Assembly: GCF_009711135.1 (NCBI RefSeq)
Contig: NZ_WMIC01000008.1
Span: 124,001 to 188,000 of the forward strand
DNA from: Flavobacterium sp. LC2016-01
GTDB lineage: Bacteria; Bacteroidota; Bacteroidia; Flavobacteriales; Flavobacteriaceae
Direction: 5' to 3'
DNA length: 64,000 nucleotides
Shown here piece by piece: positions 25,881 through 35,227 of the stretch. The first letter of the stretch is position 1. Each line of letters begins with the position of its first letter. Below the pieces are notes generated by a model. It was not told the DNA's origin. It saw nothing but the letters and a program-made list of their open reading frames with translations, and ran no database searches. The translations under genes and the position numbers were made by a program.

Positions 25881-28343
25881 TTGAATAATTATAAATTAAT
25901 AGTTGTTTTCTTTTTTTTATGCATTAGCCAAATGGCAATTGCTCAAAACGCTCGTGTTAAAGGTGTTATTTTAGACACAGAAAACCGTCCGGTTGCAGAT
26001 GTAAATGTTACGTGTTTAGGAAACGTAGTGCAGTCAGATTCACATGGTGTTTTTGATATCGAAATACCTTCAAATAAAAAAATCTCTCTGATTTTTACTC
26101 ATATTTCTTTAAAGATGCTGAGTTTGACGGTAAGTTTAAAACCAAATGAGGTTTTTCTGTTTAATCCGGTAATGAATAATTCGGAGGAGCAAATGGGCGA
26201 AGTTTTTGTTTCTTCTAAAAATAAAAAACGCGTTCAGGGTATTGTTACTGTAGAACCCGAAACGATAAAAAAAATCCCAGGCGCAAATGCCGGAATAGAA
26301 AATATTCTAAAAACATTGCCTGGTGTAAATTCAAATAATGAATTGAGCACGCAATATGCAGTTCGTGGTGGGAATTATGATGAAAATTTAGTGTATGTAA
26401 ACGAAGTTGAAGTCTATCGTCCATTTTTAATTCGTTCTGGACAACAGGAAGGTTTGAGTTTTACAAATACAGATTTGGTTCAGAATGTAGATTTTTCGGC
26501 GGGAGGATTTCAGGCTAAATTTGGCGATAAATTGTCTTCGGTTTTAGATATTACCTACCGAAAACCAACTCAGTTTGGCGCTGCTTTCGAAGCAAGTTTC
26601 TTGGGTGGAAGTGCAGCGGTTGATCTTGTTTCTAAAAATAAAAAATGGTCGGCGGTAACTGGAATTCGTTATCGAAACAATAGTCTTCTTGTGAACAGTC
26701 AAGACACAGAAACAAATTATACTCCGGTTTTTGCCGATATTCAGACGAATATAAATTATGATATTTCTGAAAAATGGCAAATGAGCTTTTTAGGAAATAT
26801 TTCTCAGAATAAATATTCGTATCAGCCCTTAACGCGTCAGACCAATTTTGGCACAATAGATCAGCCAATGGCATTGAGCGTTTATTATGAAGGTCAGGAA
26901 AAGGATAAATATGAAACCTATTTTGGCGCTTTAAAAACAACTTATAAAGCTTCGCCAAGTCTTACTTTTAAATTAATTGGTTCTTTGTTTCATACTACGG
27001 AGCAGGAACATTTTGATATTTTAGCACAATATCGTTTAGGAAATGTTGACGAAGACGGCAATCCAGAAAATATTGATTTTACACGCGGTATCGGTTCGCA
27101 GCTTAATCATGCGCGAAATGACTTAGACGCTTTGATAGCCAATGCTGAAATTAAAGGATTTAAAGAATGGCTGAATGACAGTGAGCTGGAATTTGGTTTG
27201 AAATATACCAGAGAGTCTATTCGTGATCGCGTAGTCGAGTGGGAGGTAATTGATTCATCAGGTTTTTCAGTTAATCCGCCTTTGGTTATTTTGCCTAAAA
27301 ACAATGAGCCTTATCAGTCTTATACTGGGCCTTTGTTGCCTTATCAAGATATTCGAGCCACAAATTACAATACAATAAACAGGCTTTCGGGTTATACACA
27401 ATTTAATAAAAAAACGGAAATTGGTTCAAGTCAGGTTTGGTATCATATTGGTGCGCGTTTTCAAAGCTGGAATGTTTCAGGAGCTTCTGTAGAAGGTAAA
27501 AATCAAATAGTCGTTAGTCCGCGTGCGCAGTTTGCTATTAAGCCCGATTGGGATATGGATATGGTTTTCAGGATTTCTGGCGGATTGTATCATCAACCGC
27601 CATTTTATCGAGAACTTCGGGATTTAGATGGAGTGGTAAATCCAAATGTCAAAGCACAGGAATCGGTACATATTGTTTTAGGCAACGATTATAATTTTAA
27701 AATGTGGGATCGTCCTTTTAAATGGGTTACCGAAGTGTATTATAAATCACTTTCAGATGTAAATGTCTATTCGATTGATAATGTCCGAATTCGATATATT
27801 GCTAATAATAATGCAAAAGCTTACGCACAAGGTTTTGATTTTAGGCTGAATGGAGAGTTTGTTCCGGGAACCGAATCGTGGGTCAGTTTTGGATATTTGA
27901 AAACAGAAGAAAATTACGAAAATAAAGGATATATTGCCAGACCAACAGATCAGCGTTTGAAATTTGCCATGCTGTTTCAGGATTATATGCCAAATATTCC
28001 GAGCGTAAAATTGTATCTAAATTTAGTTTATAATACCGGTTTGCCTGGAGGAGCGCCTGCATACTCTGATCCGTATTTGTACCAAAATAGATTAAATGAT
28101 TACAGAAGAGCTGATGTAGGTTTTGCTAAAATTTTTGTTGACAGCAGCACAAAAGTTGCTAAAGCCAAATGGCTGAAAGATTTTAAAGAACTTTCAGTTG
28201 GGCTTGAAATTTTTAATCTTTTCAATAATCAAAACGCAATTACAAATACTTGGGTGCGCGATGTGTATTCTAAAAATCAATATGCAATTCCAAATTATAT
28301 GACTTCGAGAGTTTTTAATATAAAACTGAACGCGAGGTTATAA
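25881..28343 (+). CDS. TonB-dependent receptor with CarboxypepD_reg domain (TTG start)
   Basis: An 820-residue outer-membrane transporter. The signal peptide (NYKLIVVFFFLCISQMAIAQ) runs directly from a TTG codon, with no usable ATG before the core, so I accept TTG as the start. Domains: carboxypeptidase-regulatory-like (about 25-105), plug (about 120-230, with IENILKTLPGV and YAVRGGNYDENLVYVNEVEV), then a 22-strand-type barrel. It is coupled to the M23 peptidase gene by an 11-nt gap. There is no SusD partner next to it, so it is not a standard polysaccharide locus. The substrate is unknown. Confidence 0.92.
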   Translation: MNNYKLIVVFFFLCISQMAIAQNARVKGVILDTENRPVADVNVTCLGNVVQSDSHGVFDIEIPSNKKISLIFTHISLKMLSLTVSLKPNEVFLFNPVMNNSEEQMGEVFVSSKNKKRVQGIVTVEPETIKKIPGANAGIENILKTLPGVNSNNELSTQYAVRGGNYDENLVYVNEVEVYRPFLIRSGQQEGLSFTNTDLVQNVDFSAGGFQAKFGDKLSSVLDITYRKPTQFGAAFEASFLGGSAAVDLVSKNKKWSAVTGIRYRNNSLLVNSQDTETNYTPVFADIQTNINYDISEKWQMSFLGNISQNKYSYQPLTRQTNFGTIDQPMALSVYYEGQEKDKYETYFGALKTTYKASPSLTFKLIGSLFHTTEQEHFDILAQYRLGNVDEDGNPENIDFTRGIGSQLNHARNDLDALIANAEIKGFKEWLNDSELEFGLKYTRESIRDRVVEWEVIDSSGFSVNPPLVILPKNNEPYQSYTGPLLPYQDIRATNYNTINRLSGYTQFNKKTEIGSSQVWYHIGARFQSWNVSGASVEGKNQIVVSPRAQFAIKPDWDMDMVFRISGGLYHQPPFYRELRDLDGVVNPNVKAQESVHIVLGNDYNFKMWDRPFKWVTEVYYKSLSDVNVYSIDNVRIRYIANNNAKAYAQGFDFRLNGEFVPGTESWVSFGYLKTEENYENKGYIARPTDQRLKFAMLFQDYMPNIPSVKLYLNLVYNTGLPGGAPAYSDPYLYQNRLNDYRRADVGFAKIFVDSSTKVAKAKWLKDFKELSVGLEIFNLFNNQNAITNTWVRDVYSKNQYAIPNYMTSRVFNIKLNARL

Positions 28344-28387
28344 GTTTAGTAAAATTCAATAAAACCAAAATTTACAATCAAAAATAG

Positions 28388-28395
28388 TATATTTG
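28388..28395 (+). promoter_or_regulatory. -7 element of the lipoprotein gene at 28419
   Basis: TATATTTG, 24 nt before the ATG; no clear -33 partner. Confidence 0.4.
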
Positions 28396-28418
28396 ATATT
28401 CTAATATAATTGCCATAA

Positions 28419-29141
28419 ATGAAAAACTATCTAAAATATATCGCCTTAGTAATTATCGGAACTACAGTGAGTTGTAAGGATGAAGTGCAGAAGCCGAAAG
28501 TAATTTATGATGCTTCAAACAAAGCAAGTGTAGTTACCAAAACAGATTCTACCCAAATCGAGGTGGCAGATTTGCCAATTCAGATGGATGGAACAAATTA
28601 TTTAATTCATCCTGTTGGCGATTTGAGAGTTTATGAAAGAGGTTCAAAGGCACGTTATGGTTCTTCGAGTGTAAATGATGTAAGTTTTACAATTTCTAAT
28701 TTAGGAGAATATGAAATTACGGGTTATTTGCAGAATTTAAAATTCCAAAAAGTTGATTCAGATTCGATCCGACCTTTATCAGACAAACCGGTTTTGATTT
28801 TAACGGCGACCTATTTAAAAACAGTTGCAGATAAAACACAGAATAAAGTAATGGTTTATACTTTAACAGATTCTGATACCAATAAAGATGGAAAAATTGA
28901 TACTGGAGATATTAAAACGTTGTATTTGAGTAATATCAGCGGAGAGAATTTCACTAAAGTTTCCCCAGATCTTCAGGAGTTGGTAGACTGGAGTTTAATA
29001 GAATCAAAAAACCGTATTTACTTCAGAACAATTGAAGACACCAACCAAAATGGCCAATTCGATAAAAATGATGTTCTGCATTACAATTATATTGATTTGG
29101 CTTCTAAAAAATGGGAAGTTAAAACTTACAAGCCGATATAG
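28419..29141 (+). CDS. Lipoprotein with EF-hand-like repeats
   Basis: A 240-residue lipoprotein; the lipobox cysteine is in GTTVSCKD (about residue 19). The centre is beta-rich. Two loops look like calcium-binding EF-hand or dockerin loops: DTNKDGKIDTGDI (about residue 160) and DTNQNGQFDKNDV (about residue 210), each preceding a short strand. I do not recognise the family as a whole. It follows the TonB receptor with a 75-nt gap holding a possible promoter. Confidence 0.8.
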   Translation: MKNYLKYIALVIIGTTVSCKDEVQKPKVIYDASNKASVVTKTDSTQIEVADLPIQMDGTNYLIHPVGDLRVYERGSKARYGSSSVNDVSFTISNLGEYEITGYLQNLKFQKVDSDSIRPLSDKPVLILTATYLKTVADKTQNKVMVYTLTDSDTNKDGKIDTGDIKTLYLSNISGENFTKVSPDLQELVDWSLIESKNRIYFRTIEDTNQNGQFDKNDVLHYNYIDLASKKWEVKTYKPI

Positions 29142-29145
29142 TTAA

Positions 29146-29559
29146 ATGTATTCTGAAGAAGAAGCAGAAGGCTATGAAAAAGGATTTAATATAGCAAAAC
29201 TAATCTTTATGCCTATATTTATTCTTGCTGTTATTGGAGTATATTTTATGAGTAATTCAATGGGATATTTGGAAAGAGAGTATAAAGAAGCTAATGAATA
29301 TAGTTTTTCTGGAGTTATTTATGAAAAAAAGATAGAAGGAGGAGAGGGATATCGTTTTCCCCATTATTTATTTTTGAATTCAGGAATTAGGTGGCAAGTG
29401 AGTAGTGAGTTATATGATAAAATGCAGATTGGTGATTCTGTAATGAAAAAGTCTAAATCTGATTCCGTTTATTATTATAAAAAAGGAGTTCCAATAATCA
29501 TTGAAGATGAAAATTTGGATCTTAGAAATAGGTATTTAGAAAAACTCAAAGAAAAATAG
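29146..29559 (+). CDS. Hypothetical membrane-anchored protein, 137 aa
   Basis: It has one membrane helix near the N-terminus (LIFMPIFILAVIGVYFMSN, about residues 18-36) preceded by an acidic stretch. The C-terminal domain is predicted to be outside the cytoplasm, with a short beta-rich part (SFSGVIYEKKI). I do not recognise it. It begins four bases after the lipoprotein stop, so the two are probably co-translated. Confidence 0.7.
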   Translation: MYSEEEAEGYEKGFNIAKLIFMPIFILAVIGVYFMSNSMGYLEREYKEANEYSFSGVIYEKKIEGGEGYRFPHYLFLNSGIRWQVSSELYDKMQIGDSVMKKSKSDSVYYYKKGVPIIIEDENLDLRNRYLEKLKEK

Positions 29560-29593
29560 ATTATACTAAGATTTTTTAATCCCTTTTATAGTG

Positions 29594-29640
29594 GAAAAAA
29601 ACTTAGAATCTTAGCACCTCAGAACCTTAGCATCTTTATA
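29594..29640. repeat. 8-bp-periodic CTTAG repeat
   Basis: CTTAGAAT, CTTAGCAC, CTCAGAAC and CTTAGCAT in exact 8-bp steps, preceded by an A-run, in the same orientation as the copies near 11.04 and 13.6 kb. It touches the 3' end of the DUF2971 gene. Confidence 0.65.
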
Positions 29641-30337
29641 TCAATATATCGCTCTCCAAATCAGATTTTTCGATTTCAAAACCAAAATCCAAGCGCTCTA
29701 CCAATTCAATTACCAGTTTTTTATACCAGTTTTCAGACTTCGGATGGATGTAGATTTTCTCAATTAATTGATTGATGTCGACATTAATTTTTAGTCCGTC
29801 ATTTAATTTAATTGTGCTTTTAGAAGTATCTGTAATTATTCTTACTTCGCGTTCGTACTGAAAACTTTTTCTTTTAAATAAAAACGGAAAGAACAAATCG
29901 TCAAACGGAATGTATTCTTTTTTGTAGTCGATATAATTTACTTCACCAATATATTGATCAAAATTATTTTCGGGATTCAAAGCTTTTTGCAATCTCCCAA
30001 TTGTCGATTGAATGGCTAAACCTTCACTGTTTTGCGTAAAAATCTGCCACATAGCAAACGATTCGTATTCGTTAATGTGCCAACTGCTTATCGCGACTTG
30101 TTCGCGATGTGTTTTATAATAATTTAAAAAGTCAGGATTATTGACGGCCAATTTTCTAATTTCTTCGTACGTAGGTTCGCTGAAAGTGCCTTCATATTGA
30201 TCTTCAAATTTATCTGAACGCGACATGAATAATTTCTTCGAAAGCAGTAAATCAAGAAATTTAGATAAGTCAAGATATTTCCAAACTATAGTATTTGGTT
30301 CTTCAGGCAGTTTTATATTCGGATTTTTTAGGTACAT
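29636..30337 (-). CDS. DUF2971 domain protein
   Basis: A 233-residue cytoplasmic protein. The stretch YLDLSKFLDLLLSKKLFMSR and the FKRKSFQYEREVRII block near residue 165 are characteristic of DUF2971. Family members occur sporadically in bacteria and phages, often near defence genes, and no activity is established. Here it is alone between a repeat and the ABC exporter gene, with no defence neighbours. Confidence 0.85.
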   Translation of the reverse strand: MYLKNPNIKLPEEPNTIVWKYLDLSKFLDLLLSKKLFMSRSDKFEDQYEGTFSEPTYEEIRKLAVNNPDFLNYYKTHREQVAISSWHINEYESFAMWQIFTQNSEGLAIQSTIGRLQKALNPENNFDQYIGEVNYIDYKKEYIPFDDLFFPFLFKRKSFQYEREVRIITDTSKSTIKLNDGLKINVDINQLIEKIYIHPKSENWYKKLVIELVERLDFGFEIEKSDLESDILI

Positions 30338-30460
30338 TTTTTAGGGATTAATCAAAAAGCTACCTAAAGTTAAAAAAATAAACACAGATTAAAGAAATTA
30401 AATTTAGTTTTAATATTTCCTTAATCTGTGTCAATCAATTTTGTTTCTTCGTCCTAAATC

Positions 30461-32290
30461 TTACGATTCAAAAGACTGCATGGTAACCAGTTTGTTATAA
30501 GTTCCGTTGAGAGCGATCAATTCGTCATGAGTTCCCTGTTCAACAATTTTTCCTTTTTGCATTACAACAATTACATCAGCTTTTTGAATTGTCGAAAGGC
30601 GGTGCGCAATAATAATCGAAGTTCTGTTCTGCATCATATTTTCAAGAGCAACCTGAACAAATTTTTCGCTTTCAGTATCTAAAGCTGATGTTGCTTCGTC
30701 CAAAATCATAATTGGAGGGTTTTTTAATACCGCTCTTGCAATAGACAAACGTTGTTTTTGTCCGCCCGAAAGTTTATTTCCGCTGTCACCAATATTAGTA
30801 TAAATTCCTGACTGCAAATCTTTGACAAATTCATAGGCATTAGCAATTTTTAAAGCTTCGATAATTTCGTCATCAGTCGCGTCAAGTTTTCCTAAAGCGA
30901 TATTCGCTTTGATAGTATCATTAAATAAAATACTGTCTTGCGTAACTAATCCCATTAAACTGCGAAGTGACTGCAAGTTCATGTCTTTGATGTTGATATC
31001 GTCAATTGAAATCGTTCCGTCATTTACGTCGTAAAAACGAGTTAATAGGTTTGCGATTGTACTTTTTCCGCTTCCAGACTGGCCAACAAGCGCAACAGTC
31101 TGACCTTTTTTAATTTGAAGAGAAAAGTCTTTTAAAACTGTTTCGTTTTCATATTTAAAGTTAATATGCTGAATATTGATATTGTTGTCAAAAGAAGTTT
31201 TCTCGATTGCATTTTCTTTAGAAGTAATAGTGTTTTCTTGCTCTAAAATTTCAAGAACGCGCTCTGCTGCTGCATTTCCTCTTTTTACTCCGTACGAAGC
31301 TTTAGAAATAGCTTTTGCAGGTGTAAGGATATTATAAGCCAAGCCCATGTAAGCAATAAATGTTGCTCCTTCTAGTGTTTTATCAATTAAAACCATTTGG
31401 CCTCCATACCAAAGTAAAATGGCAATTACAGTAATTCCCATAAACTCACTTGCAGGTGAAGCTAAGTTCTGGCGATTACCGATGCTGTTTGATAAATTAA
31501 AGAAACGTTGAGTAGAATTCTGAAAAACGGTATTGAAATAGTTTTCAGAGTTGTATCCTTTTACAACTTTCAAACCGCCAATAGTTTCTTCAATAGTAGA
31601 TAAAAAAGCGCCTTGTTCTTGCTGTGCTTTTGAGGATTGTTTTTTAAGCTGTTTTCCAATTAATGAAATGATATATCCAGAAATCGGAATAAAAATAAAA
31701 ACAAATATGGTCAGTTTTGCACTAAGAATCAGCATCATAATTATGGTGAAAATTATTGTAAGAGGTTCTTTTACAATAAGTTCTAATATGGCTAAAAATG
31801 AGTTTTGTACCTCGTTCACATCAGCAGAAATTCTTGAGATAACATCTCCTTTTCTTTTTTCAGAATAAAAAGCTAAAGGCAATTCTAGTGTTTTTTTGTA
31901 CAATGCATTTCGCATATCTCTTAAAACGCCATTTCTTAAAAAGTTAATAAAAAACATTGCCAGATAATCGGCTAAGTTTTTTAATAAAAAGATCGAAATA
32001 ATTATTGCGACCATTAGAAACAAAATATAACCAGGATCATGGTCTCCTTTTGTTGTAGTGATATAATAGCTTAAATAATCTTCTCCATATTTTTGGAGTT
32101 TTAAAATGCCATGATATACGGGTTCTGTTTTAATCTCTTTTGTTTTGTCAAATAAAACCTGAAGCATCGGAATTAAGGCAACAAATGAAAGTGTACTAAA
32201 AAGGGCATACAAAATATTGAAAAAGATATTTAAGAATGCGTATTTTTTATACGGATATATAAAAGGGATTATTTTTTTGAAATTACTCAT
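30461..32290 (-). CDS. ABC exporter, MsbA-like half transporter
   Basis: A 609-residue fused permease-ATPase. Six membrane helices occupy about the first 330 residues, and the ATPase follows with Walker A GQSGSGKST (about 400), signature LSGGQKQRL and Walker B IMILDEATSALD. Layout and length match the lipid-exporting MsbA type, which flips lipid A core or other lipids in the inner membrane as a homodimer. The substrate is inferred from the family only. It follows the phosphosugar mutase gene, but with a terminator in between. Confidence 0.9.
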   Translation of the reverse strand: MSNFKKIIPFIYPYKKYAFLNIFFNILYALFSTLSFVALIPMLQVLFDKTKEIKTEPVYHGILKLQKYGEDYLSYYITTTKGDHDPGYILFLMVAIIISIFLLKNLADYLAMFFINFLRNGVLRDMRNALYKKTLELPLAFYSEKRKGDVISRISADVNEVQNSFLAILELIVKEPLTIIFTIIMMLILSAKLTIFVFIFIPISGYIISLIGKQLKKQSSKAQQEQGAFLSTIEETIGGLKVVKGYNSENYFNTVFQNSTQRFFNLSNSIGNRQNLASPASEFMGITVIAILLWYGGQMVLIDKTLEGATFIAYMGLAYNILTPAKAISKASYGVKRGNAAAERVLEILEQENTITSKENAIEKTSFDNNINIQHINFKYENETVLKDFSLQIKKGQTVALVGQSGSGKSTIANLLTRFYDVNDGTISIDDINIKDMNLQSLRSLMGLVTQDSILFNDTIKANIALGKLDATDDEIIEALKIANAYEFVKDLQSGIYTNIGDSGNKLSGGQKQRLSIARAVLKNPPIMILDEATSALDTESEKFVQVALENMMQNRTSIIIAHRLSTIQKADVIVVMQKGKIVEQGTHDELIALNGTYNKLVTMQSFES

Positions 32291-32309
32291 TTAGGTGTTT
32301 TTTACCATT

Positions 32310-32345
32310 AAAACCCGATAGCTTTATAAGAGTTATCGGGTTTTT
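32310..32345 (-). terminator. Terminator of the phosphosugar mutase gene
   Basis: AAAACCCGATAGCT pairs with AGTTATCGGGTTTT (one G-T pair), with a T-run on the minus strand; 23 nt after the stop. Confidence 0.85.
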
Positions 32346-32367
32346 AAAAAATGTTGTTGTATTTTAA

Positions 32368-34098
32368 TTATTTCAATTGCATATCTGCAATAATATTCTG
32401 TATTTTTCCGTCTAAGAATTTTTCTGCTTCTTCGAACTCTGAAACCGATTCGATTGCAGCATTTACACTGATATAGAATTTGATTTTTGGCTCCGTTCCG
32501 CTTGGTCGTGCACAAATTTTAGAACCATCTTCAGTATAATAAATCAATACATTAGATTTTGGAATATCCATTGTAGATTCTTCGCCGCTTAATAAATTTA
32601 AAGCAATTGAAGAATCGTAATCTTCTACCATAATCACTCTTTGTCCGTTGATTTCCTTCAAAGGATTCTGACGCAAATTGATCATCATTTGGTTGATTTC
32701 TTCTAAACCTTCCATTCCTTTTTTAGTTAAAGAAACCAAGTATTCTTTATAGAAACCATTTTCAACATAAAGCTGTAAAAGTTCTTTGTAAACAGAACTT
32801 CCTGCCGCTTTTGCCTGAGCAGCAACTTCGCAGATTAATAAAGTTGCAGCAACTGCATCTTTATCTCTAACAGCATCGCCAACCATAAAACCAAAGCTTT
32901 CTTCACCGCCTCCAATAAATTGAAGTTCTGGGAAATCTTTGATCATTTTTGCAATCCATTTAAACCCTGTTAAGCCAACTTTGCATTCAACACCGTAGCT
33001 TGTTGCCAATTCCATAATCATTGGAGTTGAAACGATTGTTGAACCTACGAATTGTTTTCCGTTGATTTTACCCGCTTTTTTCCATTGTTTCAATAAGAAA
33101 GAAGTCATTAAAACCATCGTCTGGTTTCCATTAAGCAAGATTAATTTGCCATCATTATCTCTAACAGCAACGCCTAAACGGTCACAATCAGGATCTGTTC
33201 CAACAACAATGTCAGAGTTTGTTTTTTCTGCTAAAGCAACAGCCATCGCCAAAGCTTCAGGTTCTTCTGGATTTGGAGATTTTACAGTTGGGAAATCTCC
33301 ATCCGGAATTGCCTGCTCTGGAACAATGTGAACATTTTTGTAACCCGCCTGCGCTAAAGTATCAGGAACCGATTTTATAGAAGTTCCGTGCAGCGAAGTA
33401 AATACAATTTGTAAGTTGTCTTTCGCTTCAGCCGGAGTATTAAAACTTGCGTTCTCAATAGATGATTTCACAAAAGCTTTATCAATATCAGTGTCGATAT
33501 ATTTGATCAGACTTTCGTTTGCTTCAAATTTAATTTTATCGTAGCTTAAATTTTCAATTATATTAATAATTGCAATATCCTGTGGCGGTACAATTTGACC
33601 TCCATCTTGCCAATATACTTTGTAGCCGTTATATTCTGGCGGATTGTGTGAAGCAGTTAAAACAATACCGCACTGGCATCCTAAATATTTAAGCGCAAAA
33701 GATAATTCAGGAGTTGGTCGTAAGTCCGAAAACAAATAAACCTGAATTCCATTTGCAGAAAAAACATCAGCAACAACTTTTGCCAGCGTATTGCTATTAT
33801 GACGGCAATCGTAAGCGATAACTACTTTTAAAGGCTCATTTGGGAAAACTTCATGTAAATAATCAGATAAACCCTGAGTGTTTTTTCCAAGTGTATATTT
33901 GTTGATTCTGTTGTTTCCAACGCCCATTACACCACGCATTCCTCCAGTTCCAAATTCCAGATTTTTATAAAAACTTTCCTCAAGTTCTTTTGGTGAAGTT
34001 GTCATTAATTCCTTAACGGCCGCTTGTGTTTCTTTGTCAAATGTTGGAGTTAACCACTCGTTTACAGCATTCAAAATATTAGGTGCTATATTCATCAT
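32368..34098 (-). CDS. Phosphosugar mutase (phosphoglucomutase / phosphomannomutase)
   Basis: A 576-residue alpha-D-phosphohexomutase that moves phosphate between C1 and C6 of a hexose. All four family motifs are seen: active-site Ser150 in TASHNP, metal loop DPDCDR (about 300), sugar loop GGEESFGF (about 395) and phosphate loop RPSGTEPK (about 540). Length and order fit the PgcA-like / PGM2-like subgroup, which mainly acts on glucose phosphates. Glucose versus mannose preference cannot be decided. The second ATG, one codon in, is an alternative start. Confidence 0.92.
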   Translation of the reverse strand: MMNIAPNILNAVNEWLTPTFDKETQAAVKELMTTSPKELEESFYKNLEFGTGGMRGVMGVGNNRINKYTLGKNTQGLSDYLHEVFPNEPLKVVIAYDCRHNSNTLAKVVADVFSANGIQVYLFSDLRPTPELSFALKYLGCQCGIVLTASHNPPEYNGYKVYWQDGGQIVPPQDIAIINIIENLSYDKIKFEANESLIKYIDTDIDKAFVKSSIENASFNTPAEAKDNLQIVFTSLHGTSIKSVPDTLAQAGYKNVHIVPEQAIPDGDFPTVKSPNPEEPEALAMAVALAEKTNSDIVVGTDPDCDRLGVAVRDNDGKLILLNGNQTMVLMTSFLLKQWKKAGKINGKQFVGSTIVSTPMIMELATSYGVECKVGLTGFKWIAKMIKDFPELQFIGGGEESFGFMVGDAVRDKDAVAATLLICEVAAQAKAAGSSVYKELLQLYVENGFYKEYLVSLTKKGMEGLEEINQMMINLRQNPLKEINGQRVIMVEDYDSSIALNLLSGEESTMDIPKSNVLIYYTEDGSKICARPSGTEPKIKFYISVNAAIESVSEFEEAEKFLDGKIQNIIADMQLK

Positions 34099-34137
34099 TC
34101 GTTTATTTTGTGTTTAATTTAAAGTAATAATAATTTT

Positions 34138-34243
34138 CAGGAGCTGATCCTGCTGTCCACTATATTCCCGATTAATAAAAACTACGGCTAAAAAGCCTTG
34201 TTTTTTTAAATCGGGAGATGCCACTCCCATCAGGGCTAGGGCT
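34138..34243 (-). repeat. Structured intergenic element, copy 2
   Basis: It shares the identical shoulders TCCTGCTGTCCACT and CCATCAGGGCTAG with the copy at 7773-7870. Between them a different stem is present (TCCCGATT with AATCGGGA, enclosing a GGC/GCC hairpin). The left edge has CAGGA/TCCTG, replacing GCAGG/CCTGC of copy 1 while keeping the pairing. As in copy 1, it follows a minus-strand gene and reads in its sense direction. Confidence 0.55.
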
Positions 34244-34248
34244 CTATG

Positions 34249-35205
34249 TTAAAAATTAACCTCTCGGGCTACTTTATATCTAGCTTCGTTGCTTTTTGTT
34301 CTCAAAATAATCTCGCCTAAAAATCCAGCCAAGAAAAGTTGAGTTCCTAAAATCATTGTGGTTAAAGCAATAAAAAACCAAGGATTGCTTGTTACCAAGC
34401 TATATTTCATTCCGTTATACATGTGGTATAATTTTGAAACACCAATATATCCGGCAGATAAAAATCCAATGATAAACATAATTGATCCCATTGCGCCAAA
34501 TAAGTGCATTGGTCTTTTCCCGAATCTTGATAAAAACCAAATCGTAATCAAATCTAGAAATCCGTTAATAAAACGTTCCATTCCAAATTTGGTTTCACCG
34601 TATTTTCTAGCTTGGTGAATAACTACTTTTTCGCCAATCTTGCCGAAACCGGCATTTTTTGCCAAAACTGGAATGTATCGGTGCATTTCACCAGATACTT
34701 CAATGTTTTTTACAACGGTATTTTTATACGCCTTTAATCCGCAGTTAAAGTCATTTAATTCAACGCCTGAAGTTTTTCTGGCCGCCCAGTTAAATAATTT
34801 AGAAGGCAGATTTTTTGCTACAACTGAGTCGTAACGTTTCTTTTTCCAGCCAGAAACCAAATCAAATTTCTGAGCCGTGATCATTTCATATAAACCTGGA
34901 ATTTCATCAGGGCTGTCCTGCAAATCGGCATCCATAGTAATAATAACATCACCTTGTGCTTTTGCAAAACCTGCATGAAGCGCCTGAGATTTTCCGAAAT
35001 TTTTCATAAAACGAATCCCTTTTACATTCGGGTTTTCGTTTGAAAAACTTTCAATAATATTCCAAGAATCATCTGTACTTCCATCATCTACAAAAATGAT
35101 TTCATAAGAGTAATTGTTAGATTGCATCACTTTAATAATCCAAGAGTAGAGTTCTTTTAGTGATTCCTCCTCGTTTAGAAGCGGTATAAGTATAGATAAA
35201 TTCAT
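34249..35205 (-). CDS. Glycosyltransferase family 2 with two C-terminal membrane helices
   Basis: A 318-residue GT-A enzyme of the DPM1/GtrB/ArnC-like type. The N-terminal catalytic domain has ILIPLLNEEESL, FVDDGSTDDS and the metal motif DADLQDSPDEIP. Two membrane helices follow (about residues 230-260 and 270-300). Such enzymes move a sugar or aminoarabinose from a nucleotide donor to undecaprenyl or dolichyl phosphate at the inner membrane. The donor cannot be told. The DUF4199 gene precedes it by 22 nt on the same strand. Confidence 0.9.
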   Translation of the reverse strand: MNLSILIPLLNEEESLKELYSWIIKVMQSNNYSYEIIFVDDGSTDDSWNIIESFSNENPNVKGIRFMKNFGKSQALHAGFAKAQGDVIITMDADLQDSPDEIPGLYEMITAQKFDLVSGWKKKRYDSVVAKNLPSKLFNWAARKTSGVELNDFNCGLKAYKNTVVKNIEVSGEMHRYIPVLAKNAGFGKIGEKVVIHQARKYGETKFGMERFINGFLDLITIWFLSRFGKRPMHLFGAMGSIMFIIGFLSAGYIGVSKLYHMYNGMKYSLVTSNPWFFIALTTMILGTQLFLAGFLGEIILRTKSNEARYKVAREVNF

Positions 35206-35227
35206 TTATATTTTATTGTAGACTTGA

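Noticed and set aside
29636..30337. DUF2971 gene as part of a defence island
   Set aside because: Neighbours are housekeeping genes and repeats; no nuclease, methylase or toxin nearby.
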